Positions 42,271-51,355 of a stretch of 64,000 nucleotides of DNA are shown here, piece after piece. Origin of the DNA: UBA4479 sp963974935 (GTDB taxonomy: Bacteria > Pseudomonadota > Alphaproteobacteria > Rhodospirillales > Casp-alpha2); the NCBI GenBank assembly GCA_963974935.1, contig CAXBEV010000011.1, positions 60,884 through 124,883 of the forward strand. Reading direction: 5' to 3'. The notes under the pieces are model-generated. The model was not told where the DNA came from. It did no database searches and saw nothing but the letters and a program-made list of their open reading frames with translations. Position 1 is the stretch's first letter. The number at the start of each line of letters is the position of its first letter. Made by a program: the position numbers and the translations under genes.

Positions 42271-43098
42271 TCAGTCGTCGGACTTCAATAAATGCACATC
42301 GCGCTGCGGGAACGGAATCGTGCAGCCGGCCGCTTCAACAGCCGCCTTCGCGCCCTTACGGAGATCCCACTGCGCCGCCCAGAAATCGGCGATGTTGACC
42401 CAACAGCGGAGGTTCACGTTGACCGAGCTGTCGGCCAAATCCATGACCATGGTCATCGGCGCCGGGTCTTTGAGCACCCGCGCATCGCCGTCCATCATGT
42501 CCTGCAGTGCCTTTTGCGCGGCATCAATGTCGTCGTCATAAGCGATGCCGACCAAAATATCGATGCGCCGCGTCGGGTTGCGGGCAAAGTTGATGATGTT
42601 CTGATTCCAGATCTGCGAATTCGGCGCCATGATGTAGATGCCATCTGCGGTCTTAAGTTCAGACGTGAACAAACCGATCTCCATCACCGTGCCCGATAAC
42701 GAGCCTGCAGTAATGAAATCGCCGAGTTTAAACGGACGCATCAACAGCAGCATCACACCCGATGCGACGTTGGCCAGCGTGCCTTGCAGAGCCAGGCCAA
42801 TGGCCAAACCAGCAGCACCCAAGACAGCAATCATACTGGTGGTCTCGACGCCGAACTGGTTGAGCACGGCAACAATGACGAACGCCAAGATCACCCAGCG
42901 GATCATGTTGGCCAGGAACGGGCGTAACGTGCTGTCCATGTTGGGAATACGACCGAGCGCGCGGTTGACGGCGCTGCGCACCCAGCCGGCGATCATCCAA
43001 CCGATGATCAGGATCGCGAGGGCGCCGAGCACATCAAGCCCGTAAAGCGTCACAACGTCGATAACCTGTTCGATCACCGCTTGCATTTCTTGTTCCAT
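42271..43098 (-). CDS. Small-conductance mechanosensitive channel (MscS family)
   Basis: A 275-residue inner-membrane channel. Three helices are visible, the third being the pore helix MIAVLGAAGLAIGLALQGTLANVASG with its Gly/Ala packing pattern, then LLLMRPFKLGDFITAG at the start of the beta domain and NSQIWNQNIINFARNPTRR. It releases osmolytes during hypo-osmotic shock. It lies 47 bp downstream of valS on the same strand, so it may be cotranscribed. Confidence 0.94.
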   Translation of the reverse strand: MEQEMQAVIEQVIDVVTLYGLDVLGALAILIIGWMIAGWVRSAVNRALGRIPNMDSTLRPFLANMIRWVILAFVIVAVLNQFGVETTSMIAVLGAAGLAIGLALQGTLANVASGVMLLLMRPFKLGDFITAGSLSGTVMEIGLFTSELKTADGIYIMAPNSQIWNQNIINFARNPTRRIDILVGIAYDDDIDAAQKALQDMMDGDARVLKDPAPMTMVMDLADSSVNVNLRCWVNIADFWAAQWDLRKGAKAAVEAAGCTIPFPQRDVHLLKSDD

Positions 43099-43145
43099 AT
43101 TTCTAACCCCTCATGTGCGCAACAAAGTTGCTGCGTTGCCCCTAA

Positions 43146-45806
43146 TTAACCCACTGCCAACAGGCGTGTGCGGGCTTCCTCTAATTTTTCGCGGGCTTGG
43201 CGGGCTTCCGTCAAGCGTTCCCGTTCCGTCTCGACCACGTCTGCGGGCGCATTGACGACGAATTTTTGATTACCCAGTTTGCCCTCGAAGCGCTGGATTT
43301 CTTTATCCTGCTTGGCAATTTCTCGGTCCAGACGCTCGCGCTCGGCATCCAAATCAATGGCACCTTTAATCGGCAAGATGATCACCGCCTCGTCGAGCAC
43401 ATCTTGCACCGCCCCGTCGGGCACATCGCCCTGCAACAAACCGGTGTTTTCCAAGCGCGCCAGACGCTCAATGACGGCGCGGTTCGTCTCCAGATAGCGG
43501 GCCGCATCGACGCCGGCATCTTTTAAGAACATCGGCAGCTTTGCCGACGGCGGAATATTCATCTCTGAGCGCACCGCACGCACTTGGGAAATCAAGCGCA
43601 CCACCCAATCGATCTCGGCATTCACGTCAGCATTGATCAGCGAGGCATCGAATACCGGCCAATCCATGGCAATCAGGCGCCGCGGACGATCTTCTTTGAT
43701 GGATTGCCACAATTCCTCGGTAATGAACGGAATCACCGGGTGTGCCAGCACTAGGATTTGATCCAGCACCCAAGCCGCCGTGGCGCGGGCTTCCGCCTTT
43801 GCGGCCTCATCTCCGTCACCCTGCAATACCGGCTTCACCAGCTCCAGGTACCAATCGCAATACGTGCCCCAGATAAACTGATAGATCGCAGTCGCCGCAT
43901 CATTGAAGCGATAGGCTTCCAGCGCTTCGCGGAGCCGTGCTTCAGCCTCAGCGGTTTTGCCGACGATCCATTTGTTTAAGATCGACTGCACGCCTTTGGG
44001 ATCGAAGCCGTCAACCGGTTTGCATTCGTTCATCTCGCAAAAGCGGGCGGCGTTCCAAAGCTTGGTGCAGAAGTTGCGATATCCCTCGACCCGGCTTTCC
44101 GACAGCTTCACGTCACGGCCTTGCGCCGCGAACGCGGTCAAAGTGAACCGCAGCGCATCGGCGCCGTAGCGGTCGATCAGATCCAACGGGTCGATCACGT
44201 TGCCCTTGGATTTCGACATCTTTTGGCCGTTTTCGTCGCGGACCAAGGCGTGGATATACACCGTGTGGAACGGCACTTCGTCCATGAAGTGCAGCCCCAT
44301 CATCATCATCCGTGCCACCCAAAAGAAAATAATATCGAAACCGGTGATCAATACGTCGGTTGGATAATAGCGATCAAGCTCGGGCGTCTGTTCCGGCCAA
44401 CCCAACGTCGAGAACGGCCACAGTGCCGACGAGAACCAGGTATCCAACACGTCCGGATCACGGGTCAGTTCAATATCACTGCCAACCGATGCGCGCGCCG
44501 CTTCTCGGGCCGCCGCTTCGCTTTCTTCGACGAACACTTCGCCGTCGGGCCCGAACCACGCCGGAATCTGATGCCCCCACCAAATTTGCCGAGAAATACA
44601 CCAAGGCTGAATGTTGCGCATCCATTCAAAGTACGTATTTTCCCAATTTTTCGGCACGAACGTGGTCTTGCCCTGCTCGACCGCCGAGATCGCCGGGCCG
44701 GCCAAGGTTTTGGCATCAACGAACCACTGATCCATCAGCCAAGGCTCGATCACCACCCCGGAACGGTCGCCGTACGGAATCGTCATCGGGTTGTCGACGA
44801 TCTTTTCCAAAAGGCCGAGGCTTTCCATCTCGGCAACGACTTTGTCGCGGGCTTGAAAGCGATCCATGCCTTGATACGCGTCGGGGACGTTTTCATTCAA
44901 GCTGGCGTTGCCGTCGAACACATTGATCATTTTTAACTTGTTGCGCTTGCCGACCTCAAAGTCATTGAAATCATGGGCCGGCGTAATTTTCACAGCACCC
45001 GAGCCTTTTTCCGGATCGGCGTATTCGTCCGCAACAATCGGAATTTTCCGCCCGACGATGGGCAGAATGCAATGTTGGCCGACCAGCTTGGCATAGCGCT
45101 CGTCATCCGGATGCACGGCAATGCCGGTGTCGCCCAACATGGTCTCAGGGCGGGTCGTGCCGACCGTCACGAACGTGCCGTCTTCGCCGTCCACCGGGTA
45201 TTTGAAGTACCACATTTTGCCTGTGGTTTCGCGCTGTTCGACCTCCAAGTCGGAAATCGCGGTATGCAATTTCGGATCCCAGTTCACCAAGCGCTTATCG
45301 CGATAGATCAGGCCTTCTTTATACAGCTTTACGAATACCTTGGTGACCGCGTCGGATAAGCCATCGTCCATGGTGAAGCGCTCGCGCGACCAGTCGCAAG
45401 AAGCCCCCAAGCGACGCAACTGACCCGTGATGGTGCCGCCGGATTCCGCTTTCCACTTCCAAACCCGCTCGATGAACTTTTCTCGGCCCAAGTCGTGACG
45501 AGTCTGGCCCTCTTCGCCCATCTGGCGTTCGACCACCATTTGCGTCGCGATGCCGGCATGGTCCGTACCCGGCTGCCAAAGCGCATCACGCCCCTGCATA
45601 CGGCGATAGCGGATCAGGATGTCCTGCAAGGTGTTGTTGAGCGCATGGCCCATGTGGAGGCTACCGGTAACATTCGGTGGCGGAATAACGATGGTGTACG
45701 GATCGGCATCCGCGCGCGCGCCGCCGATCTTAAACTCGCCATCGTTTTCCCAAGCCTCATAATGCTTGCGTTCGATCTCTTCTGGTCGATAGGTCTTGTC
45801 CAGCAT
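43146..45806 (-). CDS. valS: Valyl-tRNA synthetase
   Basis: An 886-residue class I synthetase charging tRNA-Val. ATP-site motifs: HMGH in GSLHMGHALNNT (about 51-54) and KMSKS in GQKMSKSKGNVIDP. The editing domain has GTTRPETMLGDT; the C-terminus is an Arg/Glu-rich coiled coil (LDREIAKQDKEIQRFEGKL) that binds tRNA. ATG at 45806 follows GGAGG; 24 upstream codons are discounted. Neighbour order pcm-tolC-popZ-valS is common in Rhodospirillales-like genomes. Confidence 0.98.
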   Translation of the reverse strand: MLDKTYRPEEIERKHYEAWENDGEFKIGGARADADPYTIVIPPPNVTGSLHMGHALNNTLQDILIRYRRMQGRDALWQPGTDHAGIATQMVVERQMGEEGQTRHDLGREKFIERVWKWKAESGGTITGQLRRLGASCDWSRERFTMDDGLSDAVTKVFVKLYKEGLIYRDKRLVNWDPKLHTAISDLEVEQRETTGKMWYFKYPVDGEDGTFVTVGTTRPETMLGDTGIAVHPDDERYAKLVGQHCILPIVGRKIPIVADEYADPEKGSGAVKITPAHDFNDFEVGKRNKLKMINVFDGNASLNENVPDAYQGMDRFQARDKVVAEMESLGLLEKIVDNPMTIPYGDRSGVVIEPWLMDQWFVDAKTLAGPAISAVEQGKTTFVPKNWENTYFEWMRNIQPWCISRQIWWGHQIPAWFGPDGEVFVEESEAAAREAARASVGSDIELTRDPDVLDTWFSSALWPFSTLGWPEQTPELDRYYPTDVLITGFDIIFFWVARMMMMGLHFMDEVPFHTVYIHALVRDENGQKMSKSKGNVIDPLDLIDRYGADALRFTLTAFAAQGRDVKLSESRVEGYRNFCTKLWNAARFCEMNECKPVDGFDPKGVQSILNKWIVGKTAEAEARLREALEAYRFNDAATAIYQFIWGTYCDWYLELVKPVLQGDGDEAAKAEARATAAWVLDQILVLAHPVIPFITEELWQSIKEDRPRRLIAMDWPVFDASLINADVNAEIDWVVRLISQVRAVRSEMNIPPSAKLPMFLKDAGVDAARYLETNRAVIERLARLENTGLLQGDVPDGAVQDVLDEAVIILPIKGAIDLDAERERLDREIAKQDKEIQRFEGKLGNQKFVVNAPADVVETERERLTEARQAREKLEEARTRLLAVG

Positions 45807-45913
45807 TGCCGGAGGCCTCCGATACTCGCCATGTCCCAAGGAAGGCCACGTTTTACCCCCGTGTTGGGACGTGATCAACGTTTAGCATTGAAAAATACGC
45901 GGAATCACAAGCA

Positions 45914-45944
45914 AAAGGCGGTCCTATTTACGTGGACCGCCTTT
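45914..45944 (-). terminator. Intrinsic terminator of popZ
   Basis: On the minus strand AAAGGCGGTCC and GGACCGCCTTT make an 11-bp stem with a nine-base loop and a short T-run. It is between the popZ stop and the valS start. Confidence 0.85.
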
Positions 45945-45977
45945 AACTGTTAACCGTATTTCACCGTCGAACCTTGG

Positions 45978-46610
45978 TTAATTATCCATCCGTTCAGCAC
46001 GGTTGATCATTTTATCGATCTCTTTCTTCACCAAACGCTCGATCAGGTACGGCAAGTTGCGATCCAGCCATTCCCGCAGGATCGGCTTCAGCATCTCACG
46101 AACCATGGTTTCCAGCGTGATGTCGCGGCTACTGCCGACGGACATATCGCGTTGATCCAAGATCGCTTTCGCCAGTTCCGACAACATGTCGGCGCCGGAC
46201 TGGAACGTCGGCGTCGATACAAGTTCAGGTGCTGCAACCATATCCGGCGTCAATTCTAAGATTTCCTCCATCACCGACGGCATTGGCGGTGGCGCAGCCG
46301 GGGGTGGCGGTGGTGGGGGCGCAGCCGGGGGCGGTGGGGGCGGTGGTGGTGGCGGAGCCACAGGCTCAGGATCTTCAAGCACAATATCGGGCTCAGGCTC
46401 AGGCTCCGAAGCCAAATCGGGTTCTGGTTCTGGAGCTGGTACGGGCTCTGGTTCCGGTTCGGGCTCAGGCACAGGTTCAGGGGCCGCTTCAGCAGCTTCC
46501 TCCGCGCCTTCCTCCTCCTCTTCCGACAAGATACGTCGGATCGAGGCGAGAATATCCTCCATTGAAGGTTCGGCGCCCTCTTCCTGGCCAGTTTTGGCTT
46601 CGTCGCTCAT
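45978..46610 (-). CDS. popZ: Polar organising protein PopZ (DUF2497)
   Basis: A 210-residue scaffold that forms a cell-pole matrix and anchors chromosome origins and signalling proteins in Alphaproteobacteria. The N-terminal interaction helix SMEDILASIRRILSEEEEEG is followed by a very acidic, proline-rich region (about 35-115, long Pro-Glu and poly-Pro runs), then the C-terminal oligomerisation helices (ETMVREMLKPILREWLDRNLP, LIERLVKKEIDKMI). All three parts match Caulobacter PopZ, with a longer Pro/Glu spacer, which is known to set matrix fluidity. Confidence 0.95.
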   Translation of the reverse strand: MSDEAKTGQEEGAEPSMEDILASIRRILSEEEEEGAEEAAEAAPEPVPEPEPEPEPVPAPEPEPDLASEPEPEPDIVLEDPEPVAPPPPPPPPPPAAPPPPPPPAAPPPMPSVMEEILELTPDMVAAPELVSTPTFQSGADMLSELAKAILDQRDMSVGSSRDITLETMVREMLKPILREWLDRNLPYLIERLVKKEIDKMINRAERMDN

Positions 46611-46731
46611 AAGCGGGTCTCGCCCCCCGTTAAGGTTAACGTTCCATGACAGATTGCTCTCAGGATCGTTAACAAATCGTCAGCACGCAATAGGTTTTCG
46701 GCCCATGGGACCATTGACCCGTCAGCGCGGA

Positions 46732-48138
46732 TTACTTCACACCGCCACTGCTGTCACCGCCGAACCACTTACCGCGCACTTCGTCATAGTGCTCGCGCGG
46801 ATCATATAGATCAACGGTCAGACCCAAATCTTTAGCGGTTAGCCGACCGATTGCCGACATCAATTCATAGGCTGCCACGAACTCGTCACGCTGAGAACGC
46901 ACATGCGACACGCGGGAATCCAGCAGTTCTTGCTCTGCATTCAAAATATCCAAAACGGTTCGTGAGCCTACAGCCGCTTCGCGCTGCACCCCTTCAAGGG
47001 CAACGACACTGGCTTCGATCTGCGTTTGGAATGCGTCGACCTGAGCTTGTGTTGTGGTGAGACTTTCGTAAGACTGCGTAGCCGCTTCGGCAGCATCGCG
47101 ACGCTCGGTATCGATCACCAATGTCGACTGGGCAGCATCTTGGCGTGCCTCGCGCAAACGCGAATAAACCTCACCTTGTTGATAGATCGGCACCGTCAAA
47201 TTCAACGAGATTTCGTGGCTGGTCCGTAAGCTGTTCTCGGTCGTTGTCTGCACTTCGCGGGTGCTGCTTGCGGTCAAATCAAGTTCCGGCAGTAATTCGC
47301 CCCATACTTCGTCAACATTATCCATAGACTGGCGACGGTCGAATTCCGCAGCGATCACCGCCGGGTTGTTGACGATCGCAGTGCGCACTGCATCGTCGGC
47401 GCTGGTCGGCAAATCGAGCAAAGCGCCCGGCAGAATCAACGTATCCGGCGCCGGCTCGCCGACGATATTCAAATAATTTGCCCGCGACGTCTCAAGATCG
47501 CCTTCGGACTGAATCCGATCCGCTTTCGAGCGCGCCAAACGGGCTTCGGCTTGGTGCACGTCGGTGCGCGTGATTTCACCAACTTCGAATCGGTCGCGTG
47601 TCGCTTCAAGCTGGCGCTGCAGGACTTCTTCGTTATTACGGTTCAATTCAAGCACCGCTTGATCACGAAACACGTTCAAATAGGAGGTCGCGGCCTGCAG
47701 CAAAATGCCCTGCTCGGTTTCTAGCAAACGGGCACGTGCCGCACGAATCTCATTCTCGGCACCACTCGTGGCGGCAAGCGTACGCCCCCCCCGAAACAAA
47801 GGCTGGGTGACCGACAGACCGATATCCTTTGGACGGCGACTCTGATTCAACCCCGTACCGGTGGTCGATGTGTTATTGTTCACGACCTCGGCACCGATTG
47901 ACGACGTAACTTCAACGGATGGTCGCCAGTTGGCCAGCGCTTGCGGCACCGCTTCATCGGTGCTGCGCAGTCCGGCGCGGGTCGAAAGCAGTGTCGGATT
48001 GTTCAAATACGCTTTCGCCAACGCATCTTCGATGCTTTGGCCCATCGCTTGGGGCGCCCACAGAGACATTGTCAGGGACATCGTTGCCGCGGCGGCGCAT
48101 GCAACTGTCCGGGCGACTATCTGGGAAAATCTTTTCAT
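46732..48138 (-). CDS. tolC: TolC-family outer membrane protein
   Basis: A 468-residue outer-membrane channel. Signal peptide MKRFSQIVARTVACAAAATM...MGQ, then ALAKAYLNNPTLLSTRAGLRSTDEAV, the TolC repeat opening, repeated as ANYLNIVGEPAPDTL and the second set of strands/helices. Works with inner-membrane pumps for type I secretion and efflux. Starts at ATG 48138; another ATG three codons earlier at 48147 is possible. It may partner with the ABC/HlyD pair at 55571-59211. Downstream of pcm on the same strand. Confidence 0.95.
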   Translation of the reverse strand: MKRFSQIVARTVACAAAATMSLTMSLWAPQAMGQSIEDALAKAYLNNPTLLSTRAGLRSTDEAVPQALANWRPSVEVTSSIGAEVVNNNTSTTGTGLNQSRRPKDIGLSVTQPLFRGGRTLAATSGAENEIRAARARLLETEQGILLQAATSYLNVFRDQAVLELNRNNEEVLQRQLEATRDRFEVGEITRTDVHQAEARLARSKADRIQSEGDLETSRANYLNIVGEPAPDTLILPGALLDLPTSADDAVRTAIVNNPAVIAAEFDRRQSMDNVDEVWGELLPELDLTASSTREVQTTTENSLRTSHEISLNLTVPIYQQGEVYSRLREARQDAAQSTLVIDTERRDAAEAATQSYESLTTTQAQVDAFQTQIEASVVALEGVQREAAVGSRTVLDILNAEQELLDSRVSHVRSQRDEFVAAYELMSAIGRLTAKDLGLTVDLYDPREHYDEVRGKWFGGDSSGGVK

Positions 48139-48147
48139 CGCTTGCAT

Positions 48148-48425
48148 ACCTGTTTCATCTCAGCTTCCAGGCGACACCACGACGGCCATAAGGCAGACGC
48201 TAACGTAGAATCCGCCCCTACGTCTAACTATTTGACATATAAGGGAGTCAGAACCGACACCCCAGGTCAAGCTGTGCGAATAGCTGAATGTTTTCAGTTA
48301 CTTCTGCTTCACCAGAATTATGGCTCACGGCGAATGCGTGCGAATCTTCGGAAAACGGATTCGTCTAGCGATTCCATAGCCTTGCCACGAATCAGATGGT
48401 TTCAAGTCGTTTCGGACAGAAACGT
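48148..48425 (-). other. Intergenic region between pcm and tolC
   Basis: 278 bp that should hold the pcm 3' end signal and tolC promoter. I see no clear terminator stem or consensus promoter by eye and no small gene with a ribosome-binding site. Confidence 0.4.
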
Positions 48426-49091
48426 TCAGAAACTAAACACGGCCTCGACCTCAAAACCGGGCAACATTTGTTCGGACGCATCGAAGATATCACGCTTCGA
48501 GACCGCATCGCCGAAATGGCTGACCAAGACACCGCTACCGACCGTACGCCCCGCAGGCATTTCAACGGCAACCAACCGACCACCGTCGCCAAGCTGGCGG
48601 GCGATGTTGTCGGGTACGGCGGGCACGGCGCCGTCAAAATAGATAATGTCGAACGGTGCTTGCGTCGGATGGCCTTCACGCAGATCACCATCGACGATGG
48701 CGACGTTGTCGATGCCGAGCTCGCCCAGCGTCCGCTCCGCCTTCGCGCGCATGCCGGGGTCCGGCTCGATGGCAACAACGGTGTCGGCCAGCTTAGCCAG
48801 CACGGCCATGCCATAGCCACTGGCACAGCCGATCGCCAAGGCGACGTTGCCCGGCTGAACATCGGCGGTTTCCAACAATCGGGCCAGCACCATCGGCTGC
48901 ATCATGTACCGACCATCTTCGATGAATACGCTTTCGTCGGCATACGCCAGCGCACGGCGCGCGGTCGGTAGGAACTTTTCCCGTGGCAGATCGGACATAG
49001 CGTCGATGATCCGCTCATCCGTAACCTTGTTCGGCAGAATCTGACTGTCGACCATATTGCGTCTGGCTTTATCGGTATGGCTATCGCTCAT
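48426..49091 (-). CDS. pcm: Protein-L-isoaspartate O-methyltransferase family protein
   Basis: A 221-residue SAM methyltransferase that repairs isoaspartyl damage. Family block MVDSQILPNKVTDERIIDAMSDLPREKFLP, then SAM motif I AIGCASGYGMAVLAKLA (with Ala/Cys where EIG-TGSG is usual), AIEPDPGM and GRLVAVEMPAG. The altered glycine loop is seen in the alphaproteobacterial branch that precedes tolC. ATG at 49091, GGGAA upstream. Confidence 0.9.
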   Translation of the reverse strand: MSDSHTDKARRNMVDSQILPNKVTDERIIDAMSDLPREKFLPTARRALAYADESVFIEDGRYMMQPMVLARLLETADVQPGNVALAIGCASGYGMAVLAKLADTVVAIEPDPGMRAKAERTLGELGIDNVAIVDGDLREGHPTQAPFDIIYFDGAVPAVPDNIARQLGDGGRLVAVEMPAGRTVGSGVLVSHFGDAVSKRDIFDASEQMLPGFEVEAVFSF

Positions 49092-49241
49092 GCGGGTGTT
49101 CCCTATCGGCGTCGTGCTGCCTGCAAAACAGCGCAGCAAAATGTTTCCCCGATTTATAGGTTGTTCAGCCGATGAAAACAACTCTACGCCGGCCCATGCG
49201 CGGTGGCGAAAAAAAACACCACATCGTTGTTCAGGGATTGC

Positions 49242-49270
49242 TTGACCACCGGGAACGTTAAGTCTAATTT
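49242..49270 (+). promoter_or_regulatory. Candidate promoter of tRNA-Cys
   Basis: TTGACC (49242-49247) and TAATTT (49265-49270) with a 17-bp spacer; a GC-rich discriminator follows. The predicted start is about 75 bp upstream of tRNA-Cys. Confidence 0.55.
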
Positions 49271-49352
49271 CCGCCCTCGTCGCGGTCAGCGGCCTAAGTG
49301 AACACTTACTGTGAACGCTTGGGAAGCAGCCATGACGGAGGTCAACGCGGAC

Positions 49353-49426
49353 GGCGCGGTGGCGGAGTGGCTACGCAGCGGCCTGCAAAGCCGTGTACAC
49401 CGGTTCGATTCCGGTCCGCGCCTCCA
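49353..49426 (+). tRNA. tRNA-Cys (anticodon GCA)
   Basis: Cloverleaf with acceptor GGCGCGG/CCGCGCC, anticodon loop CTGCAAA, T-arm CCGGTTCGATTCCGG and encoded CCA after discriminator T, as expected for cysteine tRNA. Confidence 0.97.
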
Positions 49427-49452
49427 TTTTGGTCTATACTGTGTGTTGCCTG

Positions 49453-49528
49453 ATCCGGCTTAGCTCAGTTGGTAGAGCACCTGACTGTTAATCAGGTTGT
49501 CGCAGGTTCGAGCCCTGCAGCCGGAGCC
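49453..49528 (+). tRNA. tRNA-Asn (anticodon GTT)
   Basis: Acceptor TCCGGCT/AGCCGGA, D-arm GCTCAGTTGGTAGAGC, anticodon loop CTGTTAA, T-arm GCAGGTTCGAGCCCTGC and encoded CCA. It is 26 bp after tRNA-Cys and probably cotranscribed. Confidence 0.97.
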
Positions 49529-49534
49529 AATTAG

Positions 49535-49570
49535 AAAAGAGCGTCTCTCACGAGGCGCTCTTTTTCTTTT
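49535..49570 (+). terminator. Intrinsic terminator of the tRNA-Cys/tRNA-Asn unit
   Basis: AGAGCGTCTC-TCAC-GAGGCGCTCT forms a stem with one T-G pair, followed by TTTTTCTTTT. Confidence 0.9.
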
Positions 49571-49667
49571 ACCGCCCTTCCAGCAAAGCCCTCTTCACAA
49601 ATTCGCATACATACCGCAAGTCTGTGATAAACTTTAGTTGTTAGTTTTGACGATTATGAGGCGCTTG

Positions 49668-49796
49668 ATGGACCAGACGATGATACTTGGCATGGGACCG
49701 ACAACGGCGCTTTTTTTCTTGGCGGCGACGGTGAATTTTGTGTTTTGGATTTTACTGTTGTGCGTCAAAGGCCCGGTGCGTGCCCCGCATGTCTGA
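49668..49796 (+). CDS. 42-residue single-pass membrane protein coupled to ppk2
   Basis: A short open frame that begins MDQTMILGMGPTTALFF, continues as one membrane helix (FFLAATVNFVFWILLLCVKG) and ends APHV. GAGG lies six bases before its ATG. Its last eight bases overlap the ppk2 start, so translation is likely coupled. The protein is not recognised; it might tether or regulate the polyphosphate kinase at the membrane, which is inference. Short length limits certainty. Confidence 0.5.
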   Translation: MDQTMILGMGPTTALFFLAATVNFVFWILLLCVKGPVRAPHV

Positions 49797-50631
49797 TAAA
49801 TCCAAAAAACCGAAATCAAAAAAAGTCGATAAGCGCACCAAGGCGCCGGTCGAACTGACTGGCAAGACCTATGATCGCGAGTTGCAACGGCTACAAGTTG
49901 AACTCGTCAAGCTTCAGGAGTGGGTCCGCATAGAAGGTGTTCGCATCGCCATCCTGTTCGAAGGCCGTGACGGCGCGGGCAAGGGCGGCACCATCAAACG
50001 CATTGCAGCACGCACCAACCCGCGCGTCGTGCGCATCGAAGCGCTCGGCAAACCGACCGAGCGTGAAAACACGGAATGGTATTTTCAGCGCTACGTTGCC
50101 CGGCTGCCTGCGGCCGGCGAAATCGTGCTCTTCGACCGGTCCTGGTATAACCGCGCCGGTGTCGAACGGGTCATGGGCTTTTGCACGGACCAGGAATATT
50201 GGGAATTTTTGCGTGAAGCTCCGGCGTTTGAACAAATGCTGATGCGCTCAGGCATCCATATCGTCAAATATTGGTTCTCTGTCTCGGCGGAAGAACAGGA
50301 AAAACGCTTTCAGGCGCGCATACAGGATCCGACCAAGCATTGGAAACTGAGCCCGATGGATCTGGCGGCGCGCGACAAATGGAACGAATACGGCTCTGCC
50401 AAAGATATCATGTTCGAGCACACTGACACCGATGAGACGCCTTGGTGGGTGGTGCCGTCGGATGACAAAAAAAGCGCGCGCCTGAATTGCATTTCGCACC
50501 TCCTTAGCCTGTTCCCCTATGTCGACGTGAGCCCGAAACTAACGCGATTGAAAAGGCGCCAAAAGCCAAGCGACTTGGTCCGCCCACCGATCGAGAACCA
50601 ACGCCTTGTACCGATGCGATACATGCGATGA
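49789..50631 (+). CDS. ppk2: Polyphosphate kinase 2
   Basis: A 280-residue PPK2-family enzyme using polyphosphate to phosphorylate nucleotides (or the reverse). After a Lys-rich N-terminus it has the Walker A ILFEGRDGAGKGGTIKRI (about 56-73), FDRSWYNRAGVERVMGFC (Walker B and lid) and KHWKLSPMDLAARDKWNEY. All are standard for one-domain PPK2; class I versus others is not resolvable by eye. It starts inside the 42-residue ORF. Its stop overlaps the PAS gene start (ATGA). Confidence 0.95.
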   Translation: MSDKSKKPKSKKVDKRTKAPVELTGKTYDRELQRLQVELVKLQEWVRIEGVRIAILFEGRDGAGKGGTIKRIAARTNPRVVRIEALGKPTERENTEWYFQRYVARLPAAGEIVLFDRSWYNRAGVERVMGFCTDQEYWEFLREAPAFEQMLMRSGIHIVKYWFSVSAEEQEKRFQARIQDPTKHWKLSPMDLAARDKWNEYGSAKDIMFEHTDTDETPWWVVPSDDKKSARLNCISHLLSLFPYVDVSPKLTRLKRRQKPSDLVRPPIENQRLVPMRYMR

Positions 50632-51179
50632 CGAAGGATATAGATCGAGATGCGTTTACCTCGCTCAACCAAGTGTATGAGTTTCATGTCTTGGGCAATG
50701 GCGAAAAACCGCCAGGACCGAACGGAAAGCGCCTACTTAAGTATTGGTTGGAGAAACGCGACGCACGCGCCTACCCCGCATGGGATGATATCGAGTTGAT
50801 GGAAATGTTCGCCATCGCAGATTTGATGATCGTCAAAGACGTTATTGATGGCGGGCGTGATTTTTTAAACCGATATTGGGGGTCTGGAATCACGCGGAGT
50901 GCCGGATTCGACGGCACCGGCAAGCTGCACACGGACCTGTATGCATCCCAACCGGAAGGGCCCCAGTTCGAAACCTATTTAGCGGCAGTCAATAACCGGG
51001 CACCGGTTATGGTACACCGTGATTCTTCGTTTATATCGGGGCGCGAGTACGTCACTTACGATGCGCTGCATGTGCCGGTCGGGCATGCCGAGCGTGACGA
51101 GATCACGCACTTGATTACGGTCCATGACTTCGTGATGCGGAAGACACCGTCGAGCTCAGGCCCCCTTGGCAAGATATAA
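50628..51179 (+). CDS. PAS_5 domain protein
   Basis: 183 residues with the alphaproteobacterial PAS_5 pattern: LLKYWLEKRDARAYPAWDDIELMEMFAIADLMIVKD, FLNRYWGSGITRSAGFDGTGK and a core YVTYDALHVPVG. These proteins bind small ligands and often lack a separate output domain, as here. It overlaps ppk2 by four bases, so the two are coupled; a sensor role linked to polyphosphate is conceivable. Confidence 0.8.
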   Translation: MTKDIDRDAFTSLNQVYEFHVLGNGEKPPGPNGKRLLKYWLEKRDARAYPAWDDIELMEMFAIADLMIVKDVIDGGRDFLNRYWGSGITRSAGFDGTGKLHTDLYASQPEGPQFETYLAAVNNRAPVMVHRDSSFISGREYVTYDALHVPVGHAERDEITHLITVHDFVMRKTPSSSGPLGKI

Positions 51180-51328
51180 CCGGTATCATCACGAAATTTT
51201 ATGTCGCGAGCCGAGGGCTGCACATGAGGCCCCACATCACCGAACCGGCTTTTACGGCAAGATGCTTGCGAATTTTTGAAATCGTCTATTTTCAATGACT
51301 TAATCGCAGAAATATAGGTCATTTGGCG

Positions 51329-51334
51329 TATAAT
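51329..51334 (+). promoter_or_regulatory. Consensus -10 element upstream of the amino acid dehydrogenase
   Basis: Exact TATAAT, 22 bp before the start codon. No good -35 sits at 17 bp, so an activator may be involved. Confidence 0.45.
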
Positions 51335-51355
51335 ATGCGCCGGAAGGACCCAGCC

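Noticed and set aside
46186..46809. Long plus-strand frame rich in Gly and Ser
   Set aside because: It is the antisense shadow of the Pro/Glu repeats of popZ; no ribosome-binding site and no family pattern.
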